DNA of 64,000 bases, from positions 2,321,001-2,385,000 of the forward strand of contig NZ_CP042582.1 in assembly GCF_008728835.1 (NCBI RefSeq), in the 5' to 3' direction. The notes beneath the pieces were generated by a model. The model had not been told where the DNA came from. It worked only from the letters and a program-made list of their open reading frames with translations, and did no database searches. The DNA comes from Hypericibacter adhaerens. Lineage in GTDB: Bacteria > Pseudomonadota > Alphaproteobacteria > Dongiales > Dongiaceae. Made by a program: the position numbers and the translations under genes. Below, piece after piece: positions 47,776 through 59,174 of this stretch. The stretch's first letter is position 1; each line of letters begins with the position of its first letter.

Positions 47776-48189
47776 ATGACCGACATGACCATCAAGCTGC
47801 GTGGTATTCCCGACACCAAGGCCTGCGTCGGCTGGGCGGGCGGACATTCCGTGGTCGTGGACCGGCCGGAGGGGAAGGCCGGCGGGCAGGGGCTGGGCTT
47901 CAATGGCGGCCAGCTCCTCGGGCTTGCGCTCGGCGGATGCTTCTGCAACGACCTCTATTACGTGGCCGAGGAGATGGGCATCGCGCTGACGGCGGTCGCC
48001 GTCGATGTGACGGTGACCTTCGAGGGCAAGCCGCTTCTGGCGACGGCCGCAGCACTGGCGGTTTCGATTGAAGCCGCGGACAAGAATGCCGATCTCGACC
48101 TGCTTCTCGGACGGGCGGGGGCGGTCTCCACCGTCGCCAATTCGGTCACGCAGGGATTTCCGGTCCGCGTCTCGGCGGCCCGGACCTGA
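47776..48189 (+). CDS. OsmC-family protein lacking the second catalytic cysteine
   Basis: The protein has 137 residues. The first cysteine region LALGGCFCNDLYYVAEEMGI, with its GGC start of helix 2, is typical of OsmC/Ohr thiol peroxidases. In active members a second cysteine lies in a C-P-x-S-N motif; here the aligned stretch is VSTVANSVTQG with serine, so peroxide-reducing activity through a Cys pair is unlikely. It could be one of the many OsmC-like proteins of unknown role. It ends 31 bases before the convergent uvrA gene. Confidence 0.82.
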   Translation: MTDMTIKLRGIPDTKACVGWAGGHSVVVDRPEGKAGGQGLGFNGGQLLGLALGGCFCNDLYYVAEEMGIALTAVAVDVTVTFEGKPLLATAAALAVSIEAADKNADLDLLLGRAGAVSTVANSVTQGFPVRVSAART

Positions 48190-48220
48190 TCAGTAAGGTC
48201 CGGGGCCAAGGCGGACAGGC

Positions 48221-51133
<2,913 letters not shown>

Positions 51134-51477
51134 GCGGTCGGGGTGCGGATTCGAGGATTGGGGGAGAAAGGTCGCCTCATATATAGCGCAGGACGGCCGC
51201 AAATCGACCCCCGATCCGTCTGCAAGCCAGCCTTGCGCCAATCGGCCTCGGTGGTGCAAAGGCGGGGGACGCGGAACCGGGGGCGATCCGCCGAGAATTC
51301 CCCTGCTTTGGCTGCTTTTACCCGCACCGAAAGGGGACGTGACGGCCCCTGTCGCCATGCCGTAGACTCATCGTTTCGGTGGGGAAGGGCTCCTGAGGGG
51401 CGTTTCTCCTGACAGGCGCTGACAATCCGCGATTGGCGGCGCTCATTGGCAAACCAAGGAAAAGGACGAGAAATCGG
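51134..51477. other. Divergent uvrA/ssb control region
   Basis: This 344-base region holds no gene I can support. It must contain the promoters for both neighbours. An imperfect LexA-type site (51274-51288) is the only recognisable regulatory sequence, and the ssb ribosome-binding region (AAGGACGAG) lies at its right end. Confidence 0.6.
51274..51288. promoter_or_regulatory. Candidate imperfect LexA (SOS) box
   Basis: GAAC-N7-GATC on the plus strand reads GATC-N7-GTTC on the minus strand, one base away from the alphaproteobacterial LexA consensus GTTC-N7-GTTC. uvrA is an SOS gene in many relatives, which makes the position plausible. Confidence 0.3.
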
Positions 51478-51960
51478 ATGGCGGGATCGGTCAACAAGGT
51501 AATCCTGGTCGGCAATCTGGGCCGGGACCCTGAAATTCGCTCGACGCAGGATGGCACGCGCGTCGCGAATCTGTCGGTCGCGACATCGGAGAGCTGGCGC
51601 GACAAGGCTTCGGGCGAGCGGCGCGAGCGCACCGAATGGCACCGGGTCGCCATCTTCAACGAGAAACTGGTCGAGATCGCCGAGAAATATCTGCGCAAGG
51701 GCTCCAAGATCTATGTCGAGGGGTCGCTCCAGACCCGCAAATGGACCGACCAGAGCGGCCAGGAGAAATACACGACCGAGGTGGTGCTGCAGCGCTTCCG
51801 CGGCGAGCTGACGATGCTCGACGGGCGCGGCGGCGGTGGCGACGCGCCGTCCGAGGGCGAGGAGATGGCGCCGAGCTATGGCGGGGGCGGCGGCGGTGGC
51901 CGTTCCTCCGGCGGCCGGGCCCCGGCGGGCGGCGATCTCGACGACGATATTCCGTTCTAG
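51478..51960 (+). CDS. ssb: Single-stranded DNA-binding protein
   Basis: The protein has 160 residues. Residues 1-110 form the OB fold ([53 protein letters not shown]). A glycine-rich linker (about 115-145) leads to the acidic tip DLDDDIPF, which recruits repair and replication partners. The ATG at 51478 is chosen because the 15 codons upstream have no SSB similarity. It is divergent from uvrA. Confidence 0.97.
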   Translation: MAGSVNKVILVGNLGRDPEIRSTQDGTRVANLSVATSESWRDKASGERRERTEWHRVAIFNEKLVEIAEKYLRKGSKIYVEGSLQTRKWTDQSGQEKYTTEVVLQRFRGELTMLDGRGGGGDAPSEGEEMAPSYGGGGGGGRSSGGRAPAGGDLDDDIPF

Positions 51961-52305
51961 GGCAGGATCGTGCCAGGCCCGTACCGGCTGGCCTGCGGTG
52001 CCGCGCCGGTTCGTTTTCCGTGATGACAGGATTCTCGATTTTCGGCCGTCGCCGGCCCTTGGCGGCGGGGGACGGCCGCCGGCTCGGCGCGGCGGGGAGG
52101 GCGCGCGCGACGCGTCCACGGAAGCAGGAAGTCCTCAGGGGGCAATCACACGAGCGGCTTTGTCGCCGCGCGGCCGCCGTACGGCCTCATGCGGGACAGC
52201 CTCTCGTCCGCGCTGCTGACCGACGCGTCCGACTTCTCCTGGCGGGTCCGCAGGCCTCGAGTTCATAGCTCCACTCGTCGGTCGAAATCACGGGAAGAGA
52301 CCAGC
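51961..52305. other. Intergenic region between ssb and the fusion glycosyltransferase
   Basis: No gene is evident in these 345 bases. An 8-base-pair inverted repeat, CGGCCGTC (52043-52050) and GACGGCCG (52071-52078), encloses a further GC-rich stem and may end the ssb transcript, although no T-run follows. The GGAAGAGA ribosome-binding site of the next gene lies at the right end. Confidence 0.5.
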
Positions 52306-54981
52306 ATGGAGGAGCCTGAAACGGGGGCGAAGATAGCGGTCATTATCCCGACCCTGAACGAATTCGAGAACATCGACGCACTCCTGGCGGCCGTGCTGGC
52401 GCAGGGCTCGGCCGAACGGCCTCTGGAAGTGCTCGTTGCCGATGGCGGTTCGACGGACGGAACGGTCGAGTGCGTTCGTCGCTGGGAGGAAAGAGCGCCG
52501 GTCCGCCTCGTTGCTTCCAAGGGAAGACGCGGGCTTGCCGGCGACGTGCTTGCTGCCGCCGAACGAACCCAGGCACCCGTCATCGTCGTCATGGATGCCG
52601 ATTTCAGCCACCCGCCCGCGTCGCTCTCGCGACTTGTCGCCCCGATCATCGCCGGGGAAAGCGACATGGTCGTCGGCAGCCGCTATGTTCCCGGCGGTCT
52701 CATCGCCGGCTGGCCTTGGCGCCGGCGGATCCTCTCCCGGCTTGGCGGCGCGCTGGCCTGGCCGCTCGCCGATCTCAGGGATCCGATGTCGGGGTTCTTT
52801 GCCGTTCGCCGCGACCGTCTTCTTGCTGTCGATCCCGCAGCCTCCGGCTTCAAGATCGGGCTCGAGGTCATGGCCGTCGGTGGCGACGCGCTCGGGGTCG
52901 GCGAGGTGCCGATCGCCTTCGCCGATCGCGTCCGCGGCACATCCAAGATCGGTCTGCGCGAACTGGCCGCTTATGCGCGTCGGCTGATGGTTCTCGCCGG
53001 CGGGTCGGTCTCGACAGGGAATGCGGCTCGCTTCGCCGGCGTCGCTGCTTTCGGGTTCATCGTCGATCTCCTCTCTTTCCATGCGCTGTTCGCCGCCGGC
53101 CTAGGCTTGGCGGCCGCCCACATGGCAAGCTTCGGTATCGCCGCGATCTCCAGTTACGCCCTCTACGGACGGTGGGCTTTCGCCAAGCCGGCAGGCATCC
53201 GATCCGCATCGGGCTGGCCACGCTCCGTGCGCTTCCTGGTTATCTGCGCCCTGGCGCTCTTCCTGCGCGGCGGTGTGCTGGCGGTCGCGGTGGATGTCTG
53301 GGGATGGCCTCCGGCCTTGGCCATGGCCCTCGCCGCCGCGACGGCCGCCGCCGTGAGCGGTGTCGCCACCGCCTTTTTCGTGTTTCCGCCTCTCCATCCG
53401 TACGTCTCTCGATCGGTGCGATGGCGGATGGTCGCAGTGGCGGTTCTCGCCTATGTGGTGGCGTTGCGGGTGGTCTTCATGGGCGTTGTCGATCTGCTGC
53501 CCGAGGAGGCCTATTACTGGAACTACGCGCAGCATCTCGATATCGGCTATCTCGATCATCCGCCGATGGTTGCCTGGCTCATCTGGCTGGGCACAGGCCT
53601 GTTCGGCCAGACCGAGTTCGCCGTGCGCCTGGCGGCTCCCCTGTGCTGGCTGGCAGCGGCGCTCTTTTCTTTTGGGCTTGCGCGCGATCTTTACGGCAAG
53701 ACCGCGGCCTTCATCGCCGTCTCGCTGCTCGCGGTCTTGCCGTTCTTCTTCGCTATGGGCCTCCTGATGACGCCCGATGCCCCGCTGATCGCCGCGTGGG
53801 CGGGCACCCTTTATTTCCTGGAAAGGGCTCTTCTGGCGGAACGGAGGAAGGCATGGCTGGGGGTCGGCCTTTGCCTCGGGCTTGGCCTGCTCTCGAAATA
53901 CACGATCGCCTTGCTGGCCCCCGCGGCCCTCGTCTTCCTTCTGCTCGATGCCCGATCCCGCCGGTGGCTCCGGAGCCCCTGGCCCTATCTGGGCGCCGCC
54001 ATCGCGACTCTGCTCTTCTCACCGGTCGTCGCCTGGAACGCCGCTCATGACTGGGCCTCGTTCGCCTTCCAGGGCACCAGGCGTCTGGGCGCCGCGCCGG
54101 AATTCTCGCTGCATCTGCTCGCCGGCTCGATCCTGCTCCTGATCACCCCGGTTGGCGTCGCGGCGGCCTTCTCGATATTGACCCCGACGGCCGGGCTTCG
54201 GCAGGCATTCCGGCGCCCGTTCGATCGCGCAGGGCTGTTCACGGCCGCTTTCACCCTGACTCCCTTGTCCGTCTTTGTCGCTTTCAGTCTCTTTCATCCG
54301 ATCAAGCTCAACTGGACCGGGCCGCTGTGGCTCGCTCTGCTGCCGGCGCTGGCGCAGATGATCGCCGCCGGGCGTCATCTGGTCTTGTTCCGGAGAGCGC
54401 CCGCCTGGGGCGCGACGGTCGCCATCCTGCTGCCTCTCTATGGCGCCGGCTTTCACTATCTGACGCTCGGGCTTCCCGGCGTTCCGTTCCCTCGGAACCT
54501 CCAGGGGCTGCCGGTGGCCTGGCGCGAGTTTGGCGATGCGGCCGGGGGCATCGAGCGGCAGGTGGAGCACGCAGTGGGGCAGGAGCCGCTTCTCGTGGGG
54601 ATGGATAGATATTTCCTGTCGAGCCAACTGGCTTTCTATGGTCCGGACGACGATTCCTTTCAGAACACGGCCGGCCGCGGCCTGTTCGGCTCCAGCGGCC
54701 TGATGTACGACTACTGGTTCTCCGACGCGCGACAGGCCGGTCGCACGGTCATCATCTTTGGCTTCGAGCCTGCGCCTCTTTCGGATGATCGTCTCGCCAA
54801 ATGGTTCAGGGAATTGGGGCCTGTCGGGGAACGGGCCCTGTACAAGGCCGGTGCGCCCGCCGGCCGTTTCTTTTATCGGGTCGGTTATGGCTATCGGCTT
54901 GAAGGGCCCTCGCTGATATCGCTGCGGGAATTGCCCCTATGGTCAGGAGCATCGGAGCCCAATTCGCAGCCGGGCCTTTAA
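52306..54981 (+). CDS. Polyprenol-phosphate glycosyltransferase fusion: GT2 - GtrA - GT39/ArnT-like
   Basis: The protein has 891 residues in three parts. Residues 8-240 are a GT2 dolichol-phosphate-mannose-synthase type domain (VIIPTLNEFENIDALL, VADGGSTDGT, VMDADFSHPP). Residues 245-370 form a GtrA-like four-helix domain. Residues 385-890 are a many-helix GT39/PMT_2 glycosyltransferase (LLPEEAYYWNYAQHLDIGYL, DHPPMVAWLIW). The order suggests that one chain makes a sugar-phosphate-polyprenol, helps flip it and transfers the sugar on the periplasmic side. The acceptor is unknown. The ATG at 52306 follows GGAAGAGA. It is a single gene with slightly less GC-biased codons than its surroundings, which hints at later acquisition. 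Confidence 0.87.
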   Translation: MEEPETGAKIAVIIPTLNEFENIDALLAAVLAQGSAERPLEVLVADGGSTDGTVECVRRWEERAPVRLVASKGRRGLAGDVLAAAERTQAPVIVVMDADFSHPPASLSRLVAPIIAGESDMVVGSRYVPGGLIAGWPWRRRILSRLGGALAWPLADLRDPMSGFFAVRRDRLLAVDPAASGFKIGLEVMAVGGDALGVGEVPIAFADRVRGTSKIGLRELAAYARRLMVLAGGSVSTGNAARFAGVAAFGFIVDLLSFHALFAAGLGLAAAHMASFGIAAISSYALYGRWAFAKPAGIRSASGWPRSVRFLVICALALFLRGGVLAVAVDVWGWPPALAMALAAATAAAVSGVATAFFVFPPLHPYVSRSVRWRMVAVAVLAYVVALRVVFMGVVDLLPEEAYYWNYAQHLDIGYLDHPPMVAWLIWLGTGLFGQTEFAVRLAAPLCWLAAALFSFGLARDLYGKTAAFIAVSLLAVLPFFFAMGLLMTPDAPLIAAWAGTLYFLERALLAERRKAWLGVGLCLGLGLLSKYTIALLAPAALVFLLLDARSRRWLRSPWPYLGAAIATLLFSPVVAWNAAHDWASFAFQGTRRLGAAPEFSLHLLAGSILLLITPVGVAAAFSILTPTAGLRQAFRRPFDRAGLFTAAFTLTPLSVFVAFSLFHPIKLNWTGPLWLALLPALAQMIAAGRHLVLFRRAPAWGATVAILLPLYGAGFHYLTLGLPGVPFPRNLQGLPVAWREFGDAAGGIERQVEHAVGQEPLLVGMDRYFLSSQLAFYGPDDDSFQNTAGRGLFGSSGLMYDYWFSDARQAGRTVIIFGFEPAPLSDDRLAKWFRELGPVGERALYKAGAPAGRFFYRVGYGYRLEGPSLISLRELPLWSGASEPNSQPGL

Positions 54982-55096
54982 TGCCGGGTCGCGATGGGGA
55001 TATGGCCAAGGCTGCGGCAAATGGGGATCGCCGCAAGACCATGGGAAGGTCCCGCAGGCGCAACTCTTGGCGGGTCGCACACGGCGATAACCTGTC

Positions 55097-55125
55097 TTGA
55101 CAAATCAAAGGCTTGTGTCGGTACT
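55097..55125 (+). promoter_or_regulatory. Candidate promoter of the 55264 binding-protein gene
   Basis: A perfect TTGACA (55097-55102) is followed after 17 bases by the weak -10 candidate GGTACT (55120-55125). It lies about 140 bases before the start codon. The rest of the 282-base gap holds no visible gene. Confidence 0.3.
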
Positions 55126-55263
55126 CAATGTGCGACACGTGGTGCCTTTCGCGGAAGGATTCCAGGGGAGGCTTGAGAAGTTTCGGGCATTCCGCCCGGA
55201 CATCGGCGGCCGAGAAGAGCCGCAAGGACTGAGCAGGGGAAAACAGGGAGGCTAAAGACGATC

Positions 55264-56388
55264 ATGGATGGAAAGAAGTTTGCAGAGCGGTTGCTGAAGC
55301 GTGAGTTGAGCCGGCGCGATATCCAGGCGGGCCTGGCCAAGATGGGCCTGGGCGTGGCGGCGATGAGCATGCTGCCCTCGGCCGCCAAGGCGGCCCCGCC
55401 CAAGCTGACGGTCTATGAATGGGCGGGCTACGACGTGCCGGACCTCCATCAGTCCTACATCAAGAAATACGGCGGCAGCCCCGATTTCCCGCTCTTCGCC
55501 AGCGAGGAGGAAGCGCTGCAGAAGATCGTGAGCGGCTTCAAGGTCGATCTCGCGCACCCCTGCAGCTACAACGTGAAGCGTTGGCGCGAGGCCAAGATCC
55601 TGGAGCCGATCGACACGAGCCGGATTCCGAACTACGTCGACATCTGGCCGAAGTTCAAGGAGATCCCGCAGACGCAGGCGGATGGCAAGACCTGGTTCGT
55701 GCCGTTCGACTGCGGCAACTCCTCGATCCTCTATCGCACCGACCTGGTGGCGCCCGAGGATGTGAAGGACCCGTCCTGGAGCCTGCTCTTCAACGAGAAA
55801 TACAAGGGCCGGCTCGCCATGTACAACACCGACACCACGCTGATCGAGATCGCGGCGCGCGTGCTGGGGATGAAGAACTTCAATTCGCTCTCCGACGAGG
55901 AGCTCGAGAAGGTGAAGCCGCTGCTGAAGAAGCAGCGCGAGGTGCTCCGCTTCTACTGGGACGATGCCACCCAGATCGAGCAGGCGCTGGCCTCGGGCGA
56001 GCTGGTGGCGGCCTATGCCTGGAACGGCTCGGTCAAGGTGCTGAAGGACCAGGGCGTGCCGGTCGAGTACATGGTGCCCAAAGAGGGCATCCTGACCTGG
56101 GTCTGCGGCTTGGTGCGCGTCACCGGCGGCCAGGGCGACGAGCAGGCCGGCTACGACTTCATCGATTCCATGCTCTCGCCGGAATCGGGCGTGTTCCAGA
56201 TCAGCACGGGCTACGGTCACTCCAACCGCAAGTCCTATGAGATGACCGATCCGAAGGTGCTGGCGGCCCTGGGCTTCGACAATCCGGAGGAGAAGTTCGC
56301 CCGCGCCGACGTCTCCGACGAGGCGGACGAGCCCTATCGCTCGAAATACATCGCGCTCGTGAACGACATCAAAGCCGGCGTGAACTGA
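55264..56388 (+). CDS. ABC transporter substrate-binding protein (PotD-like), orphan
   Basis: The protein has 374 residues. The N-terminus has an SRRD pair and a weakly hydrophobic stretch (LAKMGLGVAAMSMLPSAAKA), suggesting Tat or Sec export and cleavage after AKA. The mature part is a type II periplasmic binding fold of the spermidine/putrescine (PF13416-like) group: KLTVYEWAGYDVPDL, DCGNSSILYRTD, AYAWNGSVKVLKDQG. Polyamine-type ligands are common in this group but are not proven here. No permease or ATPase gene is adjacent. A CAGGGAGG site precedes the ATG by 12 bases. Confidence 0.82.
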   Translation: MDGKKFAERLLKRELSRRDIQAGLAKMGLGVAAMSMLPSAAKAAPPKLTVYEWAGYDVPDLHQSYIKKYGGSPDFPLFASEEEALQKIVSGFKVDLAHPCSYNVKRWREAKILEPIDTSRIPNYVDIWPKFKEIPQTQADGKTWFVPFDCGNSSILYRTDLVAPEDVKDPSWSLLFNEKYKGRLAMYNTDTTLIEIAARVLGMKNFNSLSDEELEKVKPLLKKQREVLRFYWDDATQIEQALASGELVAAYAWNGSVKVLKDQGVPVEYMVPKEGILTWVCGLVRVTGGQGDEQAGYDFIDSMLSPESGVFQISTGYGHSNRKSYEMTDPKVLAALGFDNPEEKFARADVSDEADEPYRSKYIALVNDIKAGVN

Positions 56389-56410
56389 GCCTGAAACCGC
56401 CTGAGCGATT

Positions 56411-56460
56411 TCAGGGCCATCCCGGCCAAGCACAGCGCGAGCCGGGATCCATGGCCCTGA
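56411..56460. repeat. Long two-part inverted repeat, possible terminator
   Basis: TCAGGGCCAT (56411-56420) pairs perfectly with ATGGCCCTGA (56451-56460). Inside it CCCGGC (56421-56426) pairs with GCCGGG (56441-56446), leaving a four-base bulge. It lies between convergent genes. No T-run follows on the plus strand. Confidence 0.5.
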
Positions 56461-56479
56461 CGGACGCTTCCTGGAAGCA

Positions 56480-56508
56480 ATCCCCTCCCTCTTTCAGGGG
56501 GAGGGGAT
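56480..56508. repeat. G/C-rich inverted repeat at the end of the esterase gene
   Basis: ATCCCCTCCC (56480-56489) pairs with GGGAGGGGAT (56499-56508) around a nine-base loop. It overlaps the stop codon of the minus-strand hydrolase and could end or protect its transcript. Confidence 0.45.
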
Positions 56509-57372
56509 CAGTCCATCGATCCACGCACTCACCCTTGCCAGGGCCGCCGCGGCCGGCTTCGAGCCGTTCGCCTCATGCAAAAAGCCGTGGCCCACGCCCT
56601 CGGCCAGATCGAGGGTGAAGGGCCGTCCGCAGCGCCGATAGGCCTCGGCCAGGGCCAGGCTATCGGGGAGCAGCGGATCCCGGGCGGCCGCCAGGAGATA
56701 GGCAGGAACGGTCGAGGGCGCGGCCAGCGCACCGATCGCATAGGGGCTGGGTTCTGCCGGGCCATGGGCAAGACGCCAGTAGCGCGCCACGCTGCCCTGG
56801 TCGAGCCCCTCGGCACGGCTTCCCCAGGGCTGCGAGGAGAGATGTTCCAGAAGGCCATAGCTGCCATAGAAGGCGCCGACGCCGAGGACCTGCCGGCGCA
56901 TCGGCTCCTCGAGCCGGCGCTCCAAGGCAAGTGCGATGGCGGCACCGGCGGAATCGCCGCAGAGAATGGCGGACCGCCGGCCGAGGCCGCCCGCCCCCGT
57001 CGAAAGCAGATGGATCAGTGCCGCCAGGCCATCCTCGATCGGCGCCGGTGCCTGATGCTCCGGAGCCAGGCGGTAGTCGACCGAGATCAGGTCGAGGCCG
57101 GTCCGGTCGCAGAGGCGGCGTGAGATATCCGCGTGCGTGGACGGCGAGCCCACGATCCAGCCGCCGCCATGGAAATAGAGCAGGGCGGCATCTGCGCCGC
57201 GCCGCCGGGCCGGTTGCTGCCTCAGCAGCCGCAGAGACCGCCCGTCGGCAGGGAGGTTCATCCAGGCATTGAGGCCGGGGTCCTCGACCCGGAAGGCCTG
57301 CTCATAGCGTTCCCGAAGGTCGAGGACCTCGCCCTGGAGCCAGTCGAAGGGGGGCGAGGGGCGCGGGCGCAT
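56494..57372 (-). CDS. Alpha/beta hydrolase (hormone-sensitive lipase group)
   Basis: The protein has 292 residues. It belongs to the esterase/lipase group with the oxyanion motif LYFHGGGWIVGS, the nucleophile elbow GDSAGAAI and catalytic His in VGHGFLHE. VDYRLAPEHQAPAPIED is highly characteristic. It should cleave short-chain esters, but the natural substrate is unknown. The ATG at 57372 was chosen over a TTG at 57399. It lies 55 bases downstream of the binding-protein gene on the same strand and could be co-transcribed with it. Confidence 0.85.
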   Translation of the reverse strand: MRPRPSPPFDWLQGEVLDLRERYEQAFRVEDPGLNAWMNLPADGRSLRLLRQQPARRRGADAALLYFHGGGWIVGSPSTHADISRRLCDRTGLDLISVDYRLAPEHQAPAPIEDGLAALIHLLSTGAGGLGRRSAILCGDSAGAAIALALERRLEEPMRRQVLGVGAFYGSYGLLEHLSSQPWGSRAEGLDQGSVARYWRLAHGPAEPSPYAIGALAAPSTVPAYLLAAARDPLLPDSLALAEAYRRCGRPFTLDLAEGVGHGFLHEANGSKPAAAALARVSAWIDGLIPSP

Positions 57373-57427
57373 CAGTGCCGGCCGCAAGGCCGGCGGCAAC
57401 TGCGGTCCGCACCCCGCCGGCCCCGCC

Positions 57428-59041
57428 TCAAGCGAACCACCAGCGCTCGGCGCCGCGCGCGCCGTCCAGGGGCCAGTTTGCCGTCAGCTTGGCCTCATGG
57501 GCGACATTGGCGCGGCGCGCATAGATCCAGTTCCGGAAGAAGGGGATGACGACCGAGCCCTCGTCCCGCAGGATGCGCTGCATCTCGGCATACATCGAGG
57601 AGCGCTTGTTGCTGTCGAGCTCCGCCCGCGCCTGGATCAGCAGCGCGTCGAACCGGTCCTGCTTGAAGTGGGAATCGTTCCAGGGCGCGCCGGGCGCGAA
57701 GCCCAGGGTGAAGATGATGTCCGGTGTCGGCCGCTGGCCCCAGCCGGCGAGGCAGAACGGCTTCTTCAGCCAGACGTCGCTCCAATAACCGTCATTGGGT
57801 TCGCGCACCACCTGGATATCGACGCCGGCCTGCTTGGCGGTCTCGGCGTAGAGCACGGCGAGATCGAGGCCGCCCGTGATGACCACATCGGCCGCCGACA
57901 GCGACAGCTTGAGCCCCTGCAGGCCCGACTTCTTCAGATGGAACTTGGCTTTGTCGGGGTCATAGGGACGCTGCTCCAGGCCGGCGTCGTAGAACGGCAT
58001 GATCGGGCTGATCGGGTGGTCGTTGCCGATCGAGCCGTGTCCGTTGAGGACCTTCTTCACGGTCGCCTCGCGGTCGATCGCATATTTGAGGGCGAGGCGC
58101 AGGTCGGGATTGTCGAAGGGCGCCACATCCATCTGCATCGGCAGCGAGACGAAGGTGCCGGTTGGCACCTCGTCGACCGCCACGTTCGGTACCTTCTCGA
58201 GCAGATGGACGGTCTTGAAGTCGCACTCGATCATCGCGTCGAGCTCGTTGGTCGTGATCCCGGTCTGGCGCGCGCTGACGTCGGGGATGGCGAAATACTG
58301 CACCTCGTCGAAATGGGCGCGGCCTTCCTTCCAGTAGTTCGGGAAGCGCGTCAGGGAGGCACTGACGCCGGGCTGGAACTTGTCGACCCTATAGCCGCCG
58401 GTGCCCGATTTCCCGTCCCACCGGACCTTGCCCTCGCCATCCGCCGGCAACATGACCAGGTGATAGTCGGTCAGGAGATAGGGGAGATCGGCGCTGCCGC
58501 TGCTGAGCTCGATCACCAGCGTGTCCTTGCCGTCGGCCCTGATGTCCGTCACGGTCTCGAGCAGGGACTTGGCCGCCGATTTCGAGCTCTCGGCCCGGTG
58601 ATAGTTCAGCGAGGCCGCCGCATCGCTGGCATCGAAGCTCTTGCCGTCATGGAACTCGACACCCTTGCGCAGCTTGAGGGTCCATTTCCTCGCGTCGGGC
58701 GTCACGTCCCAGGATTCCGCCAGTTCGCCGGTGACGGTGTTGTCGGGCGCGATCTCGGTAAGGAAATTGCGCTGCGTGTGCGCGAGCGTGATCATGAAGC
58801 GGGAATTGTAGGTCGCCGGGTCCATATTGTCGGTGGTGTTGCCGTCATCGAGCCCTACCCGGAAGCGACCGCCCTGCTTCGGGGTGGCCGCCTCGACCCG
58901 GCTGGACCAGAGGCCCAGCGCCGCCGGCGCCGTGATGCCCAGGGCCATGGCACTTTCGATGAAGCGCCGCCGGCTGAGACGGCCGCCCAAGGCTTGCGAT
59001 GCCAGCAGTCCCAGTCTTTTCTCGGAATTCCCGTCGGTCAT
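57428..59041 (-). CDS. ABC transporter substrate-binding protein (dipeptide/oligopeptide type), Tat signal
   Basis: The protein has 537 residues and belongs to the family 5 (DppA/OppA/NikA) binding proteins. The N-terminus contains SRRRFIESAMALG, a textbook twin-arginine signal, cleaved near VEAA. Family motifs are GELAESWDVTPDARKWTLKLRKG, FHDGKSFDASD and DNPDLRLALKYAIDRE. Ligands in this family include peptides, nickel and glycosides. No permease or ATPase gene lies in the window. The ATG at 59041 follows GGGAGG. A shared 13-base site lies about 100 bases upstream (59141-59153). Confidence 0.87.
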   Translation of the reverse strand: MTDGNSEKRLGLLASQALGGRLSRRRFIESAMALGITAPAALGLWSSRVEAATPKQGGRFRVGLDDGNTTDNMDPATYNSRFMITLAHTQRNFLTEIAPDNTVTGELAESWDVTPDARKWTLKLRKGVEFHDGKSFDASDAAASLNYHRAESSKSAAKSLLETVTDIRADGKDTLVIELSSGSADLPYLLTDYHLVMLPADGEGKVRWDGKSGTGGYRVDKFQPGVSASLTRFPNYWKEGRAHFDEVQYFAIPDVSARQTGITTNELDAMIECDFKTVHLLEKVPNVAVDEVPTGTFVSLPMQMDVAPFDNPDLRLALKYAIDREATVKKVLNGHGSIGNDHPISPIMPFYDAGLEQRPYDPDKAKFHLKKSGLQGLKLSLSAADVVITGGLDLAVLYAETAKQAGVDIQVVREPNDGYWSDVWLKKPFCLAGWGQRPTPDIIFTLGFAPGAPWNDSHFKQDRFDALLIQARAELDSNKRSSMYAEMQRILRDEGSVVIPFFRNWIYARRANVAHEAKLTANWPLDGARGAERWWFA

Positions 59042-59140
59042 CTTCGCCTCCCAGGTGATTGCTTGTCGAAACGGGCTTCGTGCGAGCCCTTGCGCAAACA
59101 ATCCTAGGTGCGCGATTCCGCCCGAAATGAGCCGGCCTCC

Positions 59141-59153
59141 GCAGGAAATGTGC
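59141..59153 (-). promoter_or_regulatory. Shared 13-base site, candidate GlxA-regulator operator (copy A)
   Basis: GCAGGAAATGTGC on the plus strand lies 100 bases upstream of the minus-strand binding-protein gene. The same 13 bases, with flanking matches giving 17 of 20 identical, recur at 61240-61252 upstream of the M24 gene. A partial direct repeat (GAAATGAGC, 59124-59132) stands 21 bases away. Confidence 0.5.
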
Positions 59154-59174
59154 AGATGTCACGGGAGCCGGCGC

